Source: Thermomonospora echinospora (GTDB lineage: Bacteria > Actinomycetota > Actinomycetes > Streptosporangiales > Streptosporangiaceae). From it: 64,000 nt of DNA. The notes below the pieces were generated by a model. That model was not told the origin of the DNA and searched no databases. It worked only from the letters and a program-made list of their open reading frames with translations. Shown piece by piece: positions 25,045-32,726 of this stretch. The stretch is taken from assembly GCF_900108175.1 (NCBI RefSeq), contig NZ_FNVO01000005.1:434001-498000 (forward strand). Direction: 5' to 3'. Both the position numbers and the translations under genes were made by a program. How positions within the stretch are numbered: the stretch's first letter is position 1; each line of letters begins with the position of its first letter.

Positions 25045-26127
25045 GTGATCTCGCAATCCCGGACCCGCCGCTGTGCGCCGGGCGTCGTGGCCTTGGCGCT
25101 CGCCTCGTCCCTGACCGCCTGCGGAGGTTCACCCCCCACCAGCGCGGAAGGCCGCACACCGTCCTTCGGCCCGGCACAGCGGACGTCCTATCCGCTCACC
25201 CTGGACAACTGCGGCCAAAAGCTCACGTTCTCGCAGCCCCCGCGCCGCGTGCTGATCCTCAACGGCGCCTCGGTGGGTGAGGTGGAAAGCCTCCTCGCGC
25301 TCGGCCTGGGCAAGAGCGTCATCGCCAACGCGCAGTCCTACGGCGTCTCCGACGATCCCTCGATGGTCGCGGCCATCAAGGCGCTGCCGACGGGCGGCCT
25401 GAGCACCAACGGCAACTTCGACGTGCCCGCCGAACAGGTCCTGGCGGCCAAGCCCGACCTGGTGATCTCCACCTGGTCGGGTGGGTTCGACGCCAAGAAG
25501 GGGTTCGCCACCCGCGAGCGGCTGGCCGCCGCCGGGATCCAGACGCTGGTCAATCCGGCCAACTGCGCGCTGGGCAAGCCCGAGGCCACCCCCGAGGAGA
25601 AGCGGGCCCTCAAGAACCAGTCGACCAACTCCTCACTGGAGTTCATCGCCCTGCTCGGCCGGGTCTTCGACGTCCAGCAGCGGGCGGTCGAGCTGATCGG
25701 CCGGATCCGCGCGCGGATCGACGCGGTCCGCACCAGGGTCGCCGGCCGACCGCCCAAGAAGGTGCTGATCGTGTACCCGGGCATGGCGGCGATGAACGCC
25801 AACGGGCTGCCCGCCGTGATGACCGGCGGCATCTACGACGACATCGTCACGGCCGCGGGCGGCGTCAACGCCTTCGCCGGCCGCGGCGAGGAGACCACCC
25901 GCACCCTCACCAAGGAACAGTTGGCCACCGCCCAGGTCGACGTCCTCGTGGTCGGCCGGTACACCCCCGCCGAGCGGCCCGAGGCCGAGGCCACGAAGCT
26001 GTTCGCCCAGTTCCCGCACTGGAACGCAGCCAAGACCAGGACGTTCACGGTCGTCTCCGACAGCGTCTACCTCGGACCGCTCAACGCCGTGGCGGTCGAG
26101 CGGCTGGCCCAGGTGATGCACCGATGA
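25045..26127 (+). CDS. ABC transporter substrate-binding lipoprotein, iron-siderophore/corrinoid type
   Basis: A FhuD/BtuF-type binding protein that captures an iron chelate or cobalamin outside the cell. Lipobox LASSLTAC (lipid Cys about residue 28) is followed by two alpha/beta lobes joined by a long helix: RRVLILNGASVGEVESLLAL, PAEQVLAAKPDLVIS, and VLIVYPGMAAMNANG in lobe two. GTG at 25045 is taken as start because GGAGGAAC lies 7 nt upstream; this fits a normal signal peptide. The permease gene overlaps its end by 4 bp. No cobalamin riboswitch consensus and no iron box were seen upstream, so the ligand stays open. Confidence 0.9.
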   Translation: MISQSRTRRCAPGVVALALASSLTACGGSPPTSAEGRTPSFGPAQRTSYPLTLDNCGQKLTFSQPPRRVLILNGASVGEVESLLALGLGKSVIANAQSYGVSDDPSMVAAIKALPTGGLSTNGNFDVPAEQVLAAKPDLVISTWSGGFDAKKGFATRERLAAAGIQTLVNPANCALGKPEATPEEKRALKNQSTNSSLEFIALLGRVFDVQQRAVELIGRIRARIDAVRTRVAGRPPKKVLIVYPGMAAMNANGLPAVMTGGIYDDIVTAAGGVNAFAGRGEETTRTLTKEQLATAQVDVLVVGRYTPAERPEAEATKLFAQFPHWNAAKTRTFTVVSDSVYLGPLNAVAVERLAQVMHR

Positions 26128-27215
26128 CCACGGAAATGACCACGGAATCGGTACCTGCACCGCGGTACCGGGGACCGCACCTGGTGCCGGCCCCCGCGAC
26201 CGGACTGCTCATCTCCGCCCTGGCCGCGGCCTGGCTCCTCGCCTCCCTGCTCGCCATCTCGCTCGGCTCGGTCCACCTGCCGCTGAGCTCCGTCTGGGAG
26301 GTCGTCGGCGCCCACCTGACCGGACGCGCGGAGACCGCCGATCCGCTGCACGACCAGGTGGTGTGGGACATCCGCACCCCTCGCGTCCTGCTGGCCGCGC
26401 TGGTCGGGGCCGGCCTCAGCGTCGCCGGAGTCGTCTTCCAGGCGCTGGTGCGCAACCCGCTGGCCGACCCGTACGTGCTGGGCGTGTCCTCCGGGGCCTC
26501 GCTGGGCGCCGTCCTGGTCACCGCGGCCGGCACCGCCGCCCTCGGCGGGCTCGGCGGGCTCGGCGTCACCGGCGCGGCGTTCACCACTGCCCTGCTGACC
26601 GTCCTGGTCGTTTACCTGCTCGCCCAGCGCGGCGGGCGCCTGCTGGACTCGTGGCTGCTCCTGGTCGGGGTGGCGGTCGGCTACTTGTGCGCCGCCGCCA
26701 CCACCTACGCCCAGCTCCAGCTCGACCCGAGCGAACTGCAGGGCGTCATGTTCTGGCTGATGGGCAGCGTGGCCGGCGCGACCTGGCAGCAGCTCGGCGT
26801 TCCCGCCGCCGTGATCGCGGTCTGCCTGGCCTACCTGATGGTGCAGGCGCGCGCCCTGAACGCCCTGCTGGCCGGGGAGGACACCGCCGCCGGGCTCGGC
26901 GTGCCGGTGCACGCCCAGCGGATCGCGCTGCTGGTGATCGGCTCGCTGCTCACCGCCACCATGGTCAGCGTCGCCGGCGGCATCGGCTTCGTCGGGCTGA
27001 TGGTGCCGCACATGGCCCGCCTCATCGTCGGCCCCGACCACCGCCGGCTGCTGCCGGTGGCGATGCTGTCCGGGGCCGTGTTCCTCGTCCTGGTCGACCT
27101 GGCCGCCCGCACCGCCCACCGGCCCGAGGAACTGCCGGTCGGCGTCTTCACCACCGGGCTCGGCGTGCCCTTCTTCCTGTGGCTGCTGCGCCGCCGTTCC
27201 GCACGGAGGACCTGA
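26124..27215 (+). CDS. FecCD-type ABC transporter permease
   Basis: The membrane subunit of the metal-chelate importer. It has about ten helices; PRVLLAALVGAGLSVAGVVFQ, ADPYVLGVSSGASLGA and GGIGFVGLMVPHMAR are signature segments of the BtuC/FhuB family. Length 363 aa is normal for a single-unit permease, so a homodimer is expected. The ATG overlaps the binding-protein stop, and the stop overlaps the ATPase start (TGATG), showing tight coupling of all three genes. Confidence 0.95.
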   Translation: MTTEMTTESVPAPRYRGPHLVPAPATGLLISALAAAWLLASLLAISLGSVHLPLSSVWEVVGAHLTGRAETADPLHDQVVWDIRTPRVLLAALVGAGLSVAGVVFQALVRNPLADPYVLGVSSGASLGAVLVTAAGTAALGGLGGLGVTGAAFTTALLTVLVVYLLAQRGGRLLDSWLLLVGVAVGYLCAAATTYAQLQLDPSELQGVMFWLMGSVAGATWQQLGVPAAVIAVCLAYLMVQARALNALLAGEDTAAGLGVPVHAQRIALLVIGSLLTATMVSVAGGIGFVGLMVPHMARLIVGPDHRRLLPVAMLSGAVFLVLVDLAARTAHRPEELPVGVFTTGLGVPFFLWLLRRRSARRT

Positions 27216-27997
27216 TGCGTCTCGACCTCACCGGCATCGATGCCGAGATCGACTCCCGGCCGATCCTCACCGACGTCCACCTGTCGGCCGCCCCGGGCGA
27301 CTTCGTCGCCCTTATCGGCCCCAACGGCAGCGGCAAGTCCACGTTGCTGCGCACCGTCTACCGGGCGCTGCGCCCGACCGGCGGCGTCGTACGGCTGGAC
27401 GGCGCCGACCTGTGGGGCATGCCGGCCCGCCGGGCGGCCCGCCACCGCGCGGTGCTCACCCAGCACTCCGACGCGGACGTCGACTTCTCCGTGACCGAGC
27501 TCGTGACCACCGGCCGGATTCCCCACAAGCGCCTGCTGGAACGCGAGAACGAGACCGACCGCGCCATCGTCGAACACTGCCTCGACCGGGTCGGCATGCG
27601 CTGGGCGGCGGACCGTCTCGTCTCGACCCTCTCCGGCGGCGAGCGGCAACGCGTCCTGCTGGCGCGCGCCCTCGCCCAGCAGGCCCCCCTGCTCGTTCTG
27701 GACGAGCCGACCAACCACCTGGACGTACGCGCCCAGCTCGACCTCCTCGACCTGGTGCGTTCTCTGGGCCTCACCGTCCTGGCCGCACTCCACGACCTCG
27801 ACCATGCCGCCGCCTACGCCGACCATGTGGTCGTCCTGTCCAAAGGCCGCGTCGTGGGTCACGGCCCGCCGTTGGACGTGCTCACGCCGGCCTTCATCGA
27901 GGAGGTCTTCGGTGTACGGGCGCATGTGGACGTCCACCCCCTGACGGGACGGCCGCACATCGCCCTGGCGTCCCTGGCACCGCAGGCCGTGTCGTAG
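27215..27997 (+). CDS. ABC transporter ATP-binding protein, metal-chelate importer type
   Basis: Drives import through the FecCD permease. Walker A GPNGSGKST near residue 36, the signature LSGGERQRVLLARAL near 140, Walker B LLVLDEPTNHLD near 161 and the switch His in LHDLDHAA are all present. The 260-residue length is normal. Its start overlaps the permease stop. It ends 12 bp before the convergent response-regulator gene, with no clear terminator between. Confidence 0.95.
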   Translation: MRLDLTGIDAEIDSRPILTDVHLSAAPGDFVALIGPNGSGKSTLLRTVYRALRPTGGVVRLDGADLWGMPARRAARHRAVLTQHSDADVDFSVTELVTTGRIPHKRLLERENETDRAIVEHCLDRVGMRWAADRLVSTLSGGERQRVLLARALAQQAPLLVLDEPTNHLDVRAQLDLLDLVRSLGLTVLAALHDLDHAAAYADHVVVLSKGRVVGHGPPLDVLTPAFIEEVFGVRAHVDVHPLTGRPHIALASLAPQAVS

Positions 27998-28009
27998 TGC
28001 GCTGCGCGG

Positions 28010-28708
28010 TCATTCGTCCGGGCTGACCAGTCCTGTCCGGTAGGCGATGACGACCAGTTGCGCACGGTCGCGCGCACCCAGTTTCGCCATCGCGCGGCTG
28101 ACATGGGTGCGCGCGGTGGCCGGGCTGAGGAACAGTTCGGCGCCGATCTCCTGGTTGCTCAGGCCCTGCCCCACCAGGGCCAGCACCTCCCGCTCGCGCT
28201 CGGTGAGCACGGCCAGCCGGTCCTGTGCGGACTTGGCCGCGGTGCGCCGCGCGGTGAACTGGCCGATCAGGCGTCTGGTGATCCGCGGCGCGAGCAGGGC
28301 CTCCCCCGCGGCGACCACCCGGATGGCGTGCAGGAGCTCGGCCGGCCCGGCGTCCTTGAGCAGAAAGCCGCTGGCGCCGGCCTGCAGCGCCTCGAAGACG
28401 TGGGCGTCGGTGTCGTAGGTGGTGAGGATGAGGATCCGGACGCCCTCCAGCCCGCGCATCCGGGTGATCTCGGCTGTGGCCTGGATTCCGTCCAGCTTCG
28501 GCATGCGGATGTCCATGAGGACGACGTCGGGGCGGGCGGCGCGGGCGCGCTCGACGGCTTCGGCGCCGTCGGCCGCCTCCGCGACCACGGTGATGTCGTC
28601 TTCGAGGTCGAGCAGCACTTTGAACCCCGAGCGCACCAGCCCCTCGTCGTCGGCGAGCAGCACCCTGATCGCAGCGGTGGCCGGCGGTTCCGCGGACGCC
28701 GTGTTCAC
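28010..28708 (-). CDS. two-component response regulator, NarL/LuxR family
   Basis: Residues about 14-130 form the receiver domain with acidic pocket LADDEG, phospho-acceptor Asp in PDVVLMDIRMPKLDG (about residue 66), Thr in ILILTTYDT and Lys in FLLKDAG. Residues about 160-232 are a LuxR helix-turn-helix (LTEREREVLALVGQGLSNQE, then SPATARTHVSRAMAKL). The gene overlaps the end of the sensor kinase gene by 4 bp and follows it in one transcript. Its likely binding sites are the two dyads 1.3 kb upstream, in the promoter that faces the DUF6220-oxidase-MMPL operon. Confidence 0.94.
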   Translation of the reverse strand: MNTASAEPPATAAIRVLLADDEGLVRSGFKVLLDLEDDITVVAEAADGAEAVERARAARPDVVLMDIRMPKLDGIQATAEITRMRGLEGVRILILTTYDTDAHVFEALQAGASGFLLKDAGPAELLHAIRVVAAGEALLAPRITRRLIGQFTARRTAAKSAQDRLAVLTEREREVLALVGQGLSNQEIGAELFLSPATARTHVSRAMAKLGARDRAQLVVIAYRTGLVSPDE

Positions 28709-29937
28709 AGCCGCGCCCCGGTCGGTGCGAGCGGCAGCCGGGCGGTGACCTCGAACCCTCCGCCCGGAAGCGGCCCGGCGTCGAGCTCCCCGCCGAGCAG
28801 CCGGCAGCGTTCGCGCATGCCCAGGATTCCGCGGCCGGGCTTGGCCGGCGTGTCCACGCCGTTGCCGGGCGGCCGATCCGCACGGCCGTCACCGGAGCCG
28901 GTGCGGCGGCCCTCGTCGGTCACCCGGATCTCCAGGACGTCGATCCCCGGGTTCAGTGCGACCGTCACCCGGGTCGGGCCGACGTGCCGGATCACATTGG
29001 TGATCGACTCCTGGAGGATCCGGTAGGCGGCACCGCCCACCGCGCTCGGCAGCGGCGTCGGGGGCTCGGTCGCCTGGAGCGTGACGTCCAGCCCGGCTTC
29101 GCGTGCCTTGGCGGTGAGTTCGTCGATCTGTTCCAGGCCGGGGTGCGGCGCGCGGCCGTCGTTGTCGTCACGGAGCACGCCGAGGATGGCGCGCATCTCC
29201 CGCAGCGCCCGGGAACTGGTCTGCTCGATGGCCCGCAGCGCCTCGCGCGCCTGTTCGGGCCGCTTGTCGAGCACGTGCGCGGTGACCCCGGCCTGCACGT
29301 TGATGATCGCGATGGCGTGCGCGACGGTGTCGTGGACCTCGCGCGCGATCCGGAGCCGTTCGGCGTCGACCCGTGCGCGCGCCTCCTCCTCGCGGGTCCG
29401 TTCGGCCAGTTCCGCGCGTTCCTGGGCTTCGGCCGCGATGACCCGCCGGGACCGGACGGACTCGCCGAGAGCCGCGCTCAGAACCGACACGCCGATGCGG
29501 AAGAACACCCAGCCGATGGCGGCGCGCGGCTCGATGTCGGCCGCCGCCACCAGCCACCCGGCGGCCAGCACCGCGATGCCCGCGCCGGCGATCACCAGTG
29601 ACCGGCGCCCGTCACCATAGGCGGCGAGGGTGTACAGGGAGACGAAGAGCCCGATCCAGGCCGGCCCGTCCGGGAAGTCGAGCCCGTAGTACACCAGGCC
29701 GGCGAGTGCGGTGGTGACGAACACCGGTACCGGCCACCGGCGGCGGACGGCCACCACCAGGCCGCTCACCACCAGCAGCGTGAAGCCGAGGTTTCCGAAG
29801 TCGGTGAGCGGACGCGGTGCCCCCTCGGCGGCGGCGCGGGCGACCGTGCCCTGCACCTGCATCACGGTGACGAAGAGCGCGAGCACCACGTCCTGCACCG
29901 CCGCACGCAGGGGGAACGGTCCGGCGCGGCGTTCCAT
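28705..29937 (-). CDS. sensor histidine kinase, HisKA_3 (NarL-partner) type
   Basis: Five to six membrane helices (about residues 12-160) with very short outer loops form an intramembrane-type sensor. After a coiled linker (AEAQERAELAERTREEEARA) comes the phosphorylation motif REVHDTVAHAIAIINVQAG (His about residue 205), then an ATPase region with YRILQESITNVIRH and the glycine-rich RGILGMRERCRLLGG. The ATG at 29937 gives MERRAGPFPL. It is divergent from the DUF6220 operon and phosphorylates the response regulator encoded after it. The short loops suggest it senses a membrane or envelope signal. Confidence 0.92.
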   Translation of the reverse strand: MERRAGPFPLRAAVQDVVLALFVTVMQVQGTVARAAAEGAPRPLTDFGNLGFTLLVVSGLVVAVRRRWPVPVFVTTALAGLVYYGLDFPDGPAWIGLFVSLYTLAAYGDGRRSLVIAGAGIAVLAAGWLVAAADIEPRAAIGWVFFRIGVSVLSAALGESVRSRRVIAAEAQERAELAERTREEEARARVDAERLRIAREVHDTVAHAIAIINVQAGVTAHVLDKRPEQAREALRAIEQTSSRALREMRAILGVLRDDNDGRAPHPGLEQIDELTAKAREAGLDVTLQATEPPTPLPSAVGGAAYRILQESITNVIRHVGPTRVTVALNPGIDVLEIRVTDEGRRTGSGDGRADRPPGNGVDTPAKPGRGILGMRERCRLLGGELDAGPLPGGGFEVTARLPLAPTGARL

Positions 29938-29992
29938 GCCGTGATCGTACAGTTCCGGCGCGCGGACGAGGCTCCGCCCGAACGCGTGACCT

Positions 29993-30045
29993 GCTACGTC
30001 GACGGGCGTAGCGGAACCCGGTCCGGCTACGCCCGACTGCGTAGC
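29993..30045. promoter_or_regulatory. two identical 20-bp dyads, probable response-regulator operators
   Basis: GCTACG-N8-CGTAGC occurs at 29993-30012 and again at 30026-30045, with different N8 sequences. All twelve arm bases are conserved in both. The centres are 33 bp apart, about three helical turns. They lie in the 201-bp region between the sensor kinase start and the DUF6220 start, and no other gene is near. Confidence 0.8.
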
Positions 30046-30138
30046 CGCCGCCGTCCGCGGTCCGAGGCCACGGCCGCCGCATCGGCGCGACGATCGCCGC
30101 CATGAACGATCACCCTCACCCCTCTCGCGGAGCGCGCC

Positions 30139-30561
30139 ATGCGTAGATCCTTCACCGGCCTGGCGGCCCTGCTGACGCTGGCCGTGGTCGCCCAGTTCTT
30201 CCTGGCCGCGGCCGGCGCGTTCGACACCGCGCCCAACGACGAGTCCTTCCAGCCGCACCGCGCGCTGGGCTACGGGATCATCCTGCTCGCGGTCCTGGCG
30301 ACCGTCGCCGCCGCGGCGGCCCGGATGCCCGGACGGATCATCGGGATGAGCGGCCTGGTCGCCGGGCTCGCGGTCGTCCAGGTCGTGATCCGGGGGATCG
30401 CCAAGGCGTTCGATGACACCGGCGGCAGCACGGCCGCCGGCGAGCTCGTCTTCGGCCTGCACGCGGTCAACGGCCTGGCCATCCTGGCGGTGGCCGTGAT
30501 GCTCGTCCGCCAGGCCCGGCAGCCGTCCAGGGCGGCCGCGCCCACCGGGCAGGCACCATGA
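30139..30561 (+). CDS. DUF6220-type four-helix membrane protein
   Basis: A 140-residue protein with four helices (about 7-27, 45-62, 70-90, 104-124) and an outer loop GAFDTAPNDESFQPHRALGY. The His in this loop and in FGLHAVNG recall heme- or metal-binding four-helix proteins, but this is not proven. I place it in DUF6220 from its length, helix plan and gene neighbourhood. Its stop overlaps the start of the multicopper oxidase (ATGA), so they are translated together, and the pair of dyads upstream suggests two-component control. Confidence 0.75.
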   Translation: MRRSFTGLAALLTLAVVAQFFLAAAGAFDTAPNDESFQPHRALGYGIILLAVLATVAAAAARMPGRIIGMSGLVAGLAVVQVVIRGIAKAFDDTGGSTAAGELVFGLHAVNGLAILAVAVMLVRQARQPSRAAAPTGQAP

Positions 30562-32612
30562 CCACCGGGCTGTGGATTGCCCTGGACCATGGCGTCGCGC
30601 TGCTGAGCGCGGCCACCTGGTTTGCGGCCGGGGTCACGCTGGCGCTGCGGCGCGCCCGGTCGGCGCTCGCCGCCCTCGTCGCGGCGGTGCTCGTGACGCT
30701 CGCCCGGGTCGTCACCGTGGCGATCCTGGCCGGCCGGGGCTGGTGGTTCGTCCAGGAGAAGGTGCTCCTGGGGCTGCCGATGCTGGGGGCCGCCGGGGCC
30801 GTCGCCGTGCTGCTCGCCGGCCCGCGGCTGTTCGCGGCGACGCGGGGGCGGGGCGACGGCGGGTCGGCGGGCGGCGTGATCTCGGTGTTCACCGCGGCTT
30901 ACGCGGCGCTGGCCGGTCTCGCGGTGACCTTCCTGGTCGGGTACCCGCTCACCGTGAGCACGGCCTTGATCACGATCTCGCTCGTGTGCGCCGGTGCGCT
31001 GCTGACCGCGCGAGTGGTCGCGCCCCCCGCCGAGAACGCCCATGGCCGTCCTTCGGGCGAAGTCCTGGGGACCGTGGGGTCCGTCCCCGGAGGAGACGCC
31101 GAGGCGGGCGCCGCGCGGGCACCGGAGGGCCGAAGCGCGATCTCACGCCGCCGGTTCATCGGCTGGACCGGCGGCGCGGTCGCAGTGACCGCGGCCGGTG
31201 CCGGCACCGGGCTGTCGTTCCTCCCCGCCGAATCGGTGACCACGGGAGGCGGCCCCGGACGCACGTCCCGGGCGGCCGTGTCAGTGGCCGGCCTGCGGGG
31301 CTCCGGCTCACCGGCGCCGGGGGGCATCGTGCGGCGGCATGTGCTCACCGCGAAGAAGGCCACCGTGCAGCTCCCGTCCGGACGCCGGATCGACGCGTGG
31401 ACCTACAACGGCCAGGTCCCCGGTCCGGCGATCACCGCGACCCAGGGCGACCTGATCGAAGTGCGGCTGCACAACACCGACATCGGGGACGGCGTGACCC
31501 TGCACTGGCACGGCTACGACGTACCGTGCGGCGAGGACGGCGCGCCGGGTGTGACCCAGCGGGCTGTGGGACCCGGTGAGGACTTCGTCTACCGGTTCCG
31601 CGCCGACCAGGCGGGCACCTACTGGTACCACACCCATCACGCGTCCCACGTCGGCGTACGCAAGGGGTTGTACGGAACCCTCGTCGTGAAACCGCGCGAC
31701 GGACGGCGAGCCGACGAGCACTCCGCGGCGGAGCAGGTGGACCTGACCCTGCCCGTGCACACCTTCGACGGCACCGTCGTGATCGCAGGCGGGGACGGCC
31801 GGACCGAACACCCCGCGCCACCCGGTGCGCCCGTGCGGCTGCGATTGATCAACACCGACTCGGATCCGCACCGGATCGTCCTCACCGGAACCCCGTTCCG
31901 GGTGGTGGCCGTCGACGGCCGGGACCTCAACCGGCCCGGCGAGGTCGGCGACGTCGGGCTGCGCCTGCCCGCAGGCGGCCGGTACGACCTGGTGTTCCGT
32001 ATGCCGGACACGTCCGTGGCGCTCGTCATCGACGACGATCGTGACGGCGGAGTGCGCCTGCGCCCGCAGGGCGGTGCCCCCGGTGAGGCGCGCGTCGAGG
32101 ACACCTCCGGCCTGCCCGAGCTCGACCTGCTGCGGTACGGGACTCCGGCCGCCGTGCCCTTCGACGCCCGCAACGCCGACCGGCACTTCACCATGGTCCT
32201 CGACCGCGGAGTGGCCATGGTCGACGGTCGCCCGGCGTATGCGCACACCGTCAACGGCCGGGGCCACCCCGCCATCCCCGACCAGCTCGTCACCGAAGGC
32301 GACATCGTCCGGTTCACGGTCGTCAACCGGAGCCTGGAAACGCATCCCTGGCATCTGCACGGCCATCCCGTGCTGATTCTGTCCAGGGACGGGACACCGT
32401 CGAGGGGCAGTCCGCTGTGGGTGGACACCTTCGACGTCCGGCCGGGCGAGAAATGGGAGGTCGCATTCCGCGCCGCGAATCCCGGAATCTGGATGAACCA
32501 CTGCCACAATCTGCCCCACGCGCATCAGGGCATGATGCTCCAGCTCCGCTACGACGGCGTCACCACGCCATTCGGCGGCTCGCACCACGGCAGCCCGGGC
32601 CATGGCCACTGA
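30558..32612 (+). CDS. multicopper oxidase with N-terminal polytopic membrane domain and internal Tat motif
   Basis: Residues 1-155 hold five membrane helices. A perfect twin-arginine motif SRRRFI lies at 196-201, just before a sixth hydrophobic stretch (about 204-222). From about residue 260 the cupredoxin domains carry all copper motifs: HWHGYDVPC (316-324), WYHTHHASH, HPWHLHGHP and the type-1 site NHCHNLPHAHQGMM. It should oxidise a substrate on the outer side while reducing O2. The family is related to laccases and copper-containing nitrite-reductase-like oxidases. The layout (polytopic part placed by Sec/YidC, last segment exported folded by Tat) resembles the actinobacterial Rieske protein. 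It is coupled to the DUF6220 gene and followed by an MMPL exporter. Confidence 0.88.
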   Translation: MTTGLWIALDHGVALLSAATWFAAGVTLALRRARSALAALVAAVLVTLARVVTVAILAGRGWWFVQEKVLLGLPMLGAAGAVAVLLAGPRLFAATRGRGDGGSAGGVISVFTAAYAALAGLAVTFLVGYPLTVSTALITISLVCAGALLTARVVAPPAENAHGRPSGEVLGTVGSVPGGDAEAGAARAPEGRSAISRRRFIGWTGGAVAVTAAGAGTGLSFLPAESVTTGGGPGRTSRAAVSVAGLRGSGSPAPGGIVRRHVLTAKKATVQLPSGRRIDAWTYNGQVPGPAITATQGDLIEVRLHNTDIGDGVTLHWHGYDVPCGEDGAPGVTQRAVGPGEDFVYRFRADQAGTYWYHTHHASHVGVRKGLYGTLVVKPRDGRRADEHSAAEQVDLTLPVHTFDGTVVIAGGDGRTEHPAPPGAPVRLRLINTDSDPHRIVLTGTPFRVVAVDGRDLNRPGEVGDVGLRLPAGGRYDLVFRMPDTSVALVIDDDRDGGVRLRPQGGAPGEARVEDTSGLPELDLLRYGTPAAVPFDARNADRHFTMVLDRGVAMVDGRPAYAHTVNGRGHPAIPDQLVTEGDIVRFTVVNRSLETHPWHLHGHPVLILSRDGTPSRGSPLWVDTFDVRPGEKWEVAFRAANPGIWMNHCHNLPHAHQGMMLQLRYDGVTTPFGGSHHGSPGHGH

Positions 32613-32726
32613 CCTCCCGCGCCGCCCATCGTCGTCCTCGGGATCGCCGTATGACCGGACTCCCACGATCCGCCCTATCGGCCAGAGCCCGCAATTGAGC
32701 GCAATGCGCAAAGAATCAAGGAGAAA

